DNA of 64,000 bases from positions 372,001 to 436,000 of the forward strand of contig NZ_SAUF01000001.1 in NCBI RefSeq assembly GCF_004023665.1, written 5' to 3'. Under the pieces are notes generated by a model, which did not search any database, was not told the origin of the DNA, and saw only the letters and a program-made list of their open reading frames with translations. Below are positions 55,606 through 64,000 of this stretch, one piece after another. Made by a program: the position numbers and the translations under genes. How positions within the stretch are numbered: position 1 is the first letter of the stretch; each line of letters begins with the position of its first letter. This stretch comes from Afifella aestuarii. Its GTDB lineage: Bacteria > Pseudomonadota > Alphaproteobacteria > Rhizobiales > Afifellaceae.

Positions 55606-55634
55606 ACACAAAAACGGCGCCCGAAGGCGCCGTT
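55606..55634 (-). terminator. Intrinsic terminator of the YccA-family gene
   Basis: Read leftward: AACGGCGCC-TTCG-GGCGCCGTT followed by TTTGTG (stem 55613-55621 and 55626-55634). The closing C(UUCG)G loop is the extra-stable tetraloop. It starts about 28 bases after the YccA stop codon. Confidence 0.85.
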
Positions 55635-55662
55635 CGAAGCTTTTTCAAAAACCTCTTTCCGC

Positions 55663-56433
55663 TTAGTTGCGGTTGCCCATGAACTGAAGCAGGAACATGA
55701 AGAGGTTGATGAAGTCGAGGTAGAGCTGCAGGGCGCCCATGATGGAGGCGCGGCCCGCGGCCACCGTGTCGCCGGACACGTAATCATACGTGTTCTTCAG
55801 CCGCTGTGTGTCGTAGGCGGTGAGGCCTGCGAAGAGCAGGACACCGATCGCCGAGACGGCAAACTGCAGCGCCGAAGAGGCGAGGAAGATGTTCACGATC
55901 GAGGCGATGATGATGCCGATCAGGCCCATCACCAGGAACGAACCCCAGCCCGACAGATCCTTCTTGGTGGTGTAACCCCACAAAGAGAGGCCACCGAAGG
56001 CCGCCGCCGTGACGAAGAACGTCTGCACGATCGACTGGCCGGTGAAGACCAGGAAGATCGTCGACAGGGACAGACCCATCACCGCCGCGAAGGCGAGGAA
56101 CACCATCCGCGCCGTTCCCGGCTGCATGCGGTTGATGCCGGCCGAAAAGCCGAACACGAAGAGAAGCGGGGCGAACATGATCACCCACTTCAGCGGGCTC
56201 GCATAAACGGCCTGGCCGAAGGGCGTCAGCATCGCGCCACCCGCCGTCTGGTCGACGGCGAAATAGAACGTGGCGAAGGCGGCAACGCCGGTGACGGCAA
56301 GGCCCATCGCCATGTTGTTGTAGATGCCGAGCATGAAGGCGCGCAGGCCCTCGTCGATGCCAGCGCGGGCGCCGGCCCGGGATACTGTGCTCGAGCGATC
56401 GACAGTCTGGTACTGCCGGTCGAATTCAGCCAT
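55663..56433 (-). CDS. Bax inhibitor-1/YccA-family membrane protein
   Basis: A 256-residue inner-membrane protein with seven hydrophobic helices after a 25-residue cytoplasmic start. Family signatures are YNNMAMGLAVTGVAAFATFY, VMGLSLSTIFLVFTGQSIVQ and the C-terminal FAGLTAYDTQRLKN, with QLYLDFINLFMFLLQFMG at the end. Related proteins are calcium/proton channels or modulators of FtsH. CAGGAGG precedes the ATG by six bases. A structured leader lies upstream and a UUCG-loop terminator downstream. Confidence 0.92.
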   Translation of the reverse strand: MAEFDRQYQTVDRSSTVSRAGARAGIDEGLRAFMLGIYNNMAMGLAVTGVAAFATFYFAVDQTAGGAMLTPFGQAVYASPLKWVIMFAPLLFVFGFSAGINRMQPGTARMVFLAFAAVMGLSLSTIFLVFTGQSIVQTFFVTAAAFGGLSLWGYTTKKDLSGWGSFLVMGLIGIIIASIVNIFLASSALQFAVSAIGVLLFAGLTAYDTQRLKNTYDYVSGDTVAAGRASIMGALQLYLDFINLFMFLLQFMGNRN

Positions 56434-56524
56434 CGAATTCCTCCTGTTGGGGTGCTTCGCCTAAGCTACAAAAGGGCGTCGCTCCGCATATGGCGATGGG
56501 ACAAGTCCATCACAAGACCTGTCC
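56434..56524 (-). promoter_or_regulatory. Candidate ybhL-type RNA leader
   Basis: Reading leftward, GGACAGGTC (56524-56516) pairs with GACTTGTCC (56507-56499), giving a 9-pair stem with one G-U and an eight-base loop; a smaller hairpin (GCTT/AAGC) follows near the ribosome site. Rhizobial Bax-inhibitor (ybhL) genes are known to carry a conserved leader RNA. I infer this by position and structure only, as I cannot align it to the motif. Confidence 0.4.
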
Positions 56525-56575
56525 GTCCTGGAAGAAATTAACATCACGCAAGGTTAAGCGAAACATTATCCCCGA

Positions 56576-59161
56576 TCACAGATTGCGGAGGAAGGGCGCG
56601 GGGCGCACCGAGAGGATGCGCCAGGTGCCCGCAAGGCCGAGCCCGATCGTCACGACGAGGGCGATGACGGCCGCTGCCGCCGCGACCCAGGGGAAGAGCG
56701 TGAAGCGGAAATCCATGAGGGCGGAGACGACGAGCCAGGCGGCGCCGGCGCCCGCCAGAAGCGCGAAAAAGCCGGTGGCGAGGCCGAGAAGCCCGTATTC
56801 GACGGCAAAGGCCGTCATCAGCTGACGCCTGGTCGCCCCGAGCGCCTTTAAAATGACGGCGTCCTGGCGGCGCTGACGGTGACCGGCGGCGAGCGCGCCG
56901 GCGAGAACCAGCATGGAGACGACGAGCGCCAAGGAGGCCGCGATGCGAACAGCGAGAGCCAATTGCCGCACGACGGAATTGACCGCCTCAATCGCGTCCT
57001 TCACCCGCACGGAGGTGACGCCCGGAAAGGCGTTGGTGACCTCGCGCAGGACGTTTCCGGAGATTTTCTCCGGGCTTCCTTCGGGCAGAGCGAGGGTCGC
57101 GAGATGCGTGTGCGGCGCGCCCGCAAACGTGTTGGGCGAAAACACCATGACGAAGTTGATGGCGAGCGATTCCCACTCCACGGAGCGGAAATTGGCGATT
57201 TTCGCGGTGATGGAGCGGCCGAGCACGTTGACGGTGACGGTGTCGCCGAGCTTGAGGCCGAGGCCGCGGGCAAGCTCGCCGTCGAAGGAGACGAGGGGCT
57301 CTCCCGCATAATCTTCAGGCCACCATTCGCCCTCTTCGATGCGCGAATTCTCGGGAAGGTCGCTCGAATAGGTGATGCCGCGGTCGCCGCGCAGCACCCA
57401 GCCGGAGCCTTCTTCCGGCTCGATCTCCGAAGCCGGGGTGCCGTGAAGCTCGGTGATGCGGCCGCGCAGCATCGGCACGGTCTGGATGGTGCCGTCGGGC
57501 GCCGCCTTGCGCAGGAGGGTGATGAACGGCTCGCGCTCGGCATTCTGGATGTCGACGAAGAAAAAGTCCGGCGCCTCGTCGGCGATGCGGCCGGTCAATT
57601 GGGCGCGCATATTGGTGTCGATGAGGGCGAGCGTGACGAGGAGCGTCAGGCCGAGACCGAGCGAGAGAACGACACTGCCGGTCAAGGCGCCCGGGCGCTG
57701 GACGTTGCGAATGGCGAGCCGCAGGGTGGTGTTGCGGATGGTGCCGGCATGAGCGGCCGCCCAGACGATGGCGAAGGCGATGAGGCGCAGGACGAAGAAG
57801 ACGACGATGACGCCCGCCACGAACCAGGCGGCGATATGCCAGTCGGCCGACAGGAGAATGGCGATCGCGGCGAGGCCGGCGAGAAGGCCGAGCTGCAGGA
57901 GGCGGATCGACAGAGCCGGTTTTGCGGCAAAATGGGCCGAACGGTCGGCAAACAGGCTGGACGCCTTGAGATCGCGGGCCCGGCCGAGCGGCCAGAGCGA
58001 GAAGGAGAGAGCGACGAGAAGCCCGTAGAGGGCGGCGAGCGCCAGCTCGCGCGGATAGAGCGCGGGGACGGCGGAGAGCGGCAGAATGTTGGAGAGGGCG
58101 GCGAGCGCCACGAAGGGAAGGATGGCGCCGACGGCGAGGCCGATCGCGATGCCGAGGGCGGCGAGAATGAGGATCTGCGTCAGATAGGTGCGGAAGACGA
58201 AGCTGCGCGAGGCGCCGAGGCATTTGAGTGTGGCGATCGACGGCCGCTTCAGATCGACGAAGCTTGCCACCGCATTGCCGACGCCGACGCCGCCGACGAC
58301 GAGGGCGGTAAGGCCGACGAGGGTCAGAAACTGGGCGAACCGGTCGATGTTGTCGGACAGCCGCGGCGAGGCGTTGTCGCGCGAGCGCATGCGCCAGCCG
58401 GCTTCCGGGAAGCGCTCATCGGCTCTGTCGCGGAGCGCGGCGAGGCGTTCATCGGAAGCGCCGGGCAGGATCAGGCGGTATTCGTAGGTGATCAGGCTGC
58501 CGGGGCGCACGAGGCCTGTGGCCTCCAGCGTTTTTTCGGAGACGAGAAGGCGGGGGCCAAAGCCGATGCCGTCGGAGAGGCGGTCGGGCTCCGTCTCGGC
58601 GACGCCGCGGATGGCGACTTTCGTGGCGCCGAGCGCCACTTCGTCGCCCACGCTGAGATTGAGCCGCTCCATCAGCTCCGGCGCGGCGACGGCGCCAGAA
58701 ACCCCGTTCTGGGGGCTGAGCGCCTCCTGGACGTCGCCGCCACCGGCAAGCGCAAAGGTGCCGAGCTGCGGATAGCCCGGTCCGACCGCTTTCAGCTCGA
58801 CGAGCGTCTGGTCCGAGCCGTCGAGACGGCGGGCCATCGCCCGCATATTGGAGACGAGCGCGAGTGTGCCGCCGGCATCGTCGGCCGCCTTCATGAGGAA
58901 GGCGTATTCGTCCGGGTTCGCCTGGCGGTGGATGAGCGAGAAGGAGATGTCGCCGCCGAGGATGGTGCGGCCCTCATGGGCGATGCCTTCCGTCAGTGCG
59001 CGCGAGACGGAATTGACACCGGCGATCGCCGCGACGCCGAGCGCGATGCAGGCGAGGAAGACGTAGAAGCCGGCAAGACCGCCTCTCAGCTCGCGGAGCG
59101 CAAAGCGTAGCGAGGTGGTTGCGGGGGCGCGGCGAGGGGCGGGGGAGGAAGAGGCTGTCAT
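56576..59161 (-). CDS. ABC transporter permease, FtsX-like (YbbP family)
   Basis: An 861-residue permease with ten hydrophobic helices: one near residue 30, three at about 280-380, more at 400-480 and 500, and three at the C-terminus, arranged as two FtsX-type units with large periplasmic loops (about 60-270 and 540-710). The motif DLKRPSIATLKCLGASRSFV and its counterpart RRQDAVILKALGATRRQLM are the coupling helices. It pairs with the YbbA-like ATPase, separated by 7 bp. Substrate unknown; the family is linked to export of lipids or hydrophobic compounds. Confidence 0.9.
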   Translation of the reverse strand: MTASSSPAPRRAPATTSLRFALRELRGGLAGFYVFLACIALGVAAIAGVNSVSRALTEGIAHEGRTILGGDISFSLIHRQANPDEYAFLMKAADDAGGTLALVSNMRAMARRLDGSDQTLVELKAVGPGYPQLGTFALAGGGDVQEALSPQNGVSGAVAAPELMERLNLSVGDEVALGATKVAIRGVAETEPDRLSDGIGFGPRLLVSEKTLEATGLVRPGSLITYEYRLILPGASDERLAALRDRADERFPEAGWRMRSRDNASPRLSDNIDRFAQFLTLVGLTALVVGGVGVGNAVASFVDLKRPSIATLKCLGASRSFVFRTYLTQILILAALGIAIGLAVGAILPFVALAALSNILPLSAVPALYPRELALAALYGLLVALSFSLWPLGRARDLKASSLFADRSAHFAAKPALSIRLLQLGLLAGLAAIAILLSADWHIAAWFVAGVIVVFFVLRLIAFAIVWAAAHAGTIRNTTLRLAIRNVQRPGALTGSVVLSLGLGLTLLVTLALIDTNMRAQLTGRIADEAPDFFFVDIQNAEREPFITLLRKAAPDGTIQTVPMLRGRITELHGTPASEIEPEEGSGWVLRGDRGITYSSDLPENSRIEEGEWWPEDYAGEPLVSFDGELARGLGLKLGDTVTVNVLGRSITAKIANFRSVEWESLAINFVMVFSPNTFAGAPHTHLATLALPEGSPEKISGNVLREVTNAFPGVTSVRVKDAIEAVNSVVRQLALAVRIAASLALVVSMLVLAGALAAGHRQRRQDAVILKALGATRRQLMTAFAVEYGLLGLATGFFALLAGAGAAWLVVSALMDFRFTLFPWVAAAAAVIALVVTIGLGLAGTWRILSVRPAPFLRNL

Positions 59162-59168
59162 CGGCCGC

Positions 59169-59894
59169 TCAGGCCGGGCTCGCTACGGCGCGTTCGCGCG
59201 CCGGCACTGCCTTGTCGCCGCTCACCGGCTCGATATGGCCGCTCGCGATCCTCACGGTCCGGTCGCAGCGCTCGGCGAGCGCCCGGTCATGGGTGACGAG
59301 GAGAAGGGTGGTGGCGTGTTCGCGCACCGTCTCAAAAAGAAGATCGGCGATTTCGCGGCCGGTGTCTTCGTCGAGATTGCCGGTCGGCTCGTCGGCGATC
59401 AGGATCGCAGGCTCGGTGACGAGGGCGCGGGCGATCGCCACGCGCTGCTGCTCGCCGCCCGACAGCGCCGCCGGATAATGCGAGAGGCGCTCGCCGAGGC
59501 CGACGCGCGCCAGCATCTTTTCGGCGCGGGCGAAGGCGTCTGATTTTCCGGCGAGTTCGAGCGGCACGGCGACGTTTTCCAGCGCCGTCATCGTCTGCAT
59601 CAGATGAAAAGCCTGAAAGACGAAGCCGATCTTGTCGCCGCGGAAGGCGGCGAGCGCGTCTTCGTCCATTTCCGAATAATCGCGCCCGGCCACGGCGACA
59701 CGGCCGCGGTCGACGCGCTCAAGCCCCGCGACCACCATCAGAAGCGTCGATTTGCCGGAGCCCGACGGGCCGATGAGGCCGATCATCTCGCCAGGGGCGG
59801 CGACGAGGCTCGCCTGTCTCAGAACATGGACTTGGGAGCGGCCGGTGCCGAGCGTCAGCTCTGCACCGTCGATCAGAATGGCCGGTTCACGCAC
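59169..59894 (-). CDS. ABC transporter ATPase (YbbA/LolD family)
   Basis: A 241-residue ATPase: Walker A GPSGSGKST (42-50), Q-loop FVFQAFHLMQ, signature LSGGEQQRVAIARAL, Walker B ILIADEPTGN and H-loop LLVTHDRALA. It belongs to the MacB/LolD/YbbA group that energises FtsX-type permeases. The start is GTG 59894. The permease gene follows at 7 bp and the tesA-type esterase diverges 57 bp upstream, the same neighbourhood as in E. coli. Confidence 0.93.
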   Translation of the reverse strand: MREPAILIDGAELTLGTGRSQVHVLRQASLVAAPGEMIGLIGPSGSGKSTLLMVVAGLERVDRGRVAVAGRDYSEMDEDALAAFRGDKIGFVFQAFHLMQTMTALENVAVPLELAGKSDAFARAEKMLARVGLGERLSHYPAALSGGEQQRVAIARALVTEPAILIADEPTGNLDEDTGREIADLLFETVREHATTLLLVTHDRALAERCDRTVRIASGHIEPVSGDKAVPARERAVASPA

Positions 59895-59950
59895 GCTTAT
59901 GAAAACCTATATCCGCCTTCGGGCACGGCTGCGCATATGGGGCTTCGCAT

Positions 59951-60712
59951 ATGACATTCAAAGTTTCTGGGGGCGTTTATGGGGGCCAGGGTGGCCCGGG
60001 TCACGTTCCTTTGAGCAAAGGCGGTGCGAGGACAGGTGGTGCGGGCCGGATCTGGCCGGCGCTCGCGCTCGGGCTCGCTCTCATCATGGGAGGGATCTTG
60101 GGCGGCGGACTTGTGGGCACGCGGGCGCAGGCGGCCGAGCCCGTGGAGATCGTCGCCTTCGGCGACAGCCTGACGGCGGGCTATGGCCTTGCCTCCGGCG
60201 CGGGCTTTGCCGATCAGCTGCAGGCGCGTCTCGACGAAGAGGGGATCGCGGCCAAGGTGATCAATGCCGGCGTTTCCGGCGATACGGCGACCGGCGGGCA
60301 GCAGCGTCTCGAATGGTCGGTGCCGGAGACGGCCGATGCCGTCATCGTCGAACTCGGCGCCAATGATGCGCTCCGAGGGGTCGACCCCAAGGTGACGCGC
60401 GCGGCGCTGACGAAGATCGTCACGCGCTTACAAGAGCGCGGCCAGAAGGTGCTTCTCGCCGGCATGTACGCCCCGCCCAATCTCGGCGACGAATATGGCG
60501 AGGCTTTCAACGCGATCTATCCCGATCTCGCGAAAGAGACGGGGGTGCTCTTCTATCCGTTCTTCCTCGACGGCGTGGCGCTCGACGACAGCCTCAAACA
60601 GCCGGACGGGCTGCATCCGACGAAAGCGGGCGTGACGGTCATCGTCGACAACATTTTGCCGAAGGTGAAGGAGCTGATCGAAGAGGTGCGGGAGGAGCAG
60701 GCGCCGGAGTGA
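59951..60712 (+). CDS. tesA: SGNH-family arylesterase/lysophospholipase (TesA-like)
   Basis: A 253-residue periplasmic esterase. After a 33-residue hydrophilic start a hydrophobic segment (about 35-55, cleavage near AQAA) directs export. The four SGNH blocks are present: AFGDSLTAGYGL (Ser73), INAGVSGDT, ELGANDALRG and DGLHPTKAG. It hydrolyses thioesters and aryl esters. Divergent from ybbA/ybbP; the trio is conserved widely, which suggests a shared role with lipid-like substrates. The ATG is followed by an unusual Gly-rich stretch, so a later start is possible. Confidence 0.9.
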   Translation: MTFKVSGGVYGGQGGPGHVPLSKGGARTGGAGRIWPALALGLALIMGGILGGGLVGTRAQAAEPVEIVAFGDSLTAGYGLASGAGFADQLQARLDEEGIAAKVINAGVSGDTATGGQQRLEWSVPETADAVIVELGANDALRGVDPKVTRAALTKIVTRLQERGQKVLLAGMYAPPNLGDEYGEAFNAIYPDLAKETGVLFYPFFLDGVALDDSLKQPDGLHPTKAGVTVIVDNILPKVKELIEEVREEQAPE

Positions 60713-60758
60713 GGGTGGGCGTCGTGACGCGCCTCTTGCCGCTGTCCTTCGTAAAAGC

Positions 60759-61562
60759 TCAGCCCTGCGCCTCGGCGCGCAGCGTGCCGGCGCCGAGGAT
60801 GCGGCCGGGGCCTTTGTCGCTTTCGATCTGCAGAATGATGGCGCAGCCTTTGCCGGGCCCTTCCATGACGGCTTCCGTCGGAAGAACGAGCTTCATCGCG
60901 TTGCCGTCCCACATGCCGATTGGTTCGTTGTCGAGGACGACATTGCGGTAGGTGAGGGTGCGGCCGCGGTTTTCGCCGGAGCGGATCGGCACATCGACCT
61001 TCTTCAGGAAGGTGACGAGACGCACGGTCACCATGCCGTCCTGCGGAGGCGTGCCGGCGCCGATGTCGACGTTGAGGCGCTCGTGGCTGCGGGAGAGAGA
61101 GACCGAGACCGGGAGATGCGCCGTGGCGAGCAGCGAGGTGATCTTGTGGCGGTTGCTGCCGACATAATGGCCGTGGCCGTTGACCACCATCTGCGGGGTA
61201 TAGACCTTGCCGTCGCCGCGTACCGCCGCATAGGCGCGCTGACGGGCGGTGTTTTCGGGCTGGGCGAGCGTGTCCTTCCAGCCGAGATAGTCCCAGTAAT
61301 CGACCGGCAGCGACAGGATGATGAGGTCGTCGTGGGTCGACAATTCGTTGAGAAAGGCGTCGGCCGGCGGACAGGCGGAACAGCCCTGGCTTGTGAAGAG
61401 CTCGATGACGGCCTTCGTCCCTGATCCGGGTGTGGCGGCTTGCGCGCTTTCGGCCCTGGCCGGCGCGGCTGCGATCACCAGTGCGGCGCCGAGCATGACA
61501 GCGAGCGTGGCGGGCAGGGCGAAAGGAAGCAGGCGGAAATAGCGATGCATGACGCGGCGCAC
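60759..61562 (-). CDS. DUF1223 family exported thioredoxin-like protein
   Basis: A 267-residue protein with a signal peptide (hydrophobic 17-33, cleavage after ARA). Domain DUF1223: VIELFTSQGCSACPPADAFL with a CxxC motif (Cys61, Cys64), LSLPVDYWDYLGWKD, and YTPQMVVNGHGHYVGS. A redox or disulfide role in the periplasm is likely but untested. The start is GTG 61562, eight bases after GGAGGAG; ATG 61550 is too distant from that site. Confidence 0.83.
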   Translation of the reverse strand: MRRVMHRYFRLLPFALPATLAVMLGAALVIAAAPARAESAQAATPGSGTKAVIELFTSQGCSACPPADAFLNELSTHDDLIILSLPVDYWDYLGWKDTLAQPENTARQRAYAAVRGDGKVYTPQMVVNGHGHYVGSNRHKITSLLATAHLPVSVSLSRSHERLNVDIGAGTPPQDGMVTVRLVTFLKKVDVPIRSGENRGRTLTYRNVVLDNEPIGMWDGNAMKLVLPTEAVMEGPGKGCAIILQIESDKGPGRILGAGTLRAEAQG

Positions 61563-61583
61563 TATGCCTGCTCCTCCCCCAAA

Positions 61584-61621
61584 AGAGTGTCACAAGGGGG
61601 TGAGCGCACACCCTTGTGACA
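61584..61621 (-). terminator. Terminator-like long inverted repeat after acnA
   Basis: TGTCACAAGGG and CCCTTGTGACA (61588-61598 and 61611-61621) are perfect 11-bp arms, extended by GTG/CAC after one mismatch. Read leftward it is followed by CTCTTTT. It should end acnA transcripts before the DUF1223 gene. Confidence 0.7.
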
Positions 61622-61650
61622 TGTCTTGAACCGTCGAGATCAGAAGATCC

Positions 61651-64000
<2,350 letters not shown>

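Noticed and set aside
56879-59110. Plus-strand open frame opposite the ybbP-type permease
   Set aside because: Composition is Asp/Arg/Gly-rich and low-complexity; the permease on the minus strand has consistent helices.

Overview
The window is 64 kb of GC-rich (mostly 60-68 %) bacterial chromosome. It is densely packed with housekeeping genes, and there is no insertion sequence, prophage, integrase or CRISPR array. The content points to an alphaproteobacterium of the order Hyphomicrobiales (Rhizobiales). Signs of this are a NepR/ECF sigma/PhyR/HWE-kinase general stress response locus, an Hsp20 gene behind a ROSE-type RNA thermometer, monophosphatase-type hisN, a BetI/BetA choline locus, DUF2794, DUF1127 and DUF459 proteins, and a YccA-family gene with a structured leader. 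The genus cannot be settled from the sequence alone.

Layout. 0-5 kb: the 3' end of hisN, a lysophospholipase-like hydrolase, a small exported protein, hsp20 with its heat-shock promoter and thermometer, an acetyltransferase and threonine aldolase. 5-12 kb: glutamate synthase gltB and gltD. 12-17 kb: a DUF459 SGNH protein, galE and galU back to back (nucleotide sugars), a LysR regulator and a phenolic acid decarboxylase. 17-25 kb: an outer-membrane barrel protein, a qmcA/nfeD membrane pair, a DUF2384/RES toxin-antitoxin pair, ferrochelatase, an exported 5'-nucleotidase and tRNA-Ala(CGC). 25-30 kb: an M15-like protein, quinoprotein glucose dehydrogenase gcd and a glycosyltransferase.

30-36 kb is a regulatory island: a GntR regulator with two DNA-binding domains, a MarR regulator, nepR, an ECF sigma factor, phyR and a hybrid HWE histidine kinase. 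By family knowledge, phosphorylated PhyR binds NepR and frees the sigma factor. Here nepR and the sigma gene converge instead of forming the usual operon. 36-40 kb: choline uptake protein choX, betI and betA around one BetI-type operator. 40-46 kb: small conserved genes, typA/bipA, and a three-gene Tad-type pseudopilin/von Willebrand operon whose last gene has an AT-rich core. 46-54 kb: an M50 protease, argG, a PAP2 phosphatase diverging from a LysE exporter, acetyltransferases, a beta-hydroxyacid dehydrogenase, a GcvA-like LysR, DUF1127 and thpR. 54-64 kb: DUF2794, an acetyltransferase, a YccA-family protein, the tesA/ybbA/ybbP-type cluster, a DUF1223 protein and a truncated aconitase gene.

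The most unusual signals are (i) the uncoupled nepR/ECF arrangement, (ii) the double-winged-helix GntR regulator with two matching palindromes 90 bp apart upstream, (iii) the heat-shock promoter plus complete thermometer leader of hsp20, (iv) the compositional mosaic and EF-hand-like loop in the Tad operon, and (v) an antisense-facing terminator with no clear gene near 54.2 kb. No wholly new defence or mobile system is evident.
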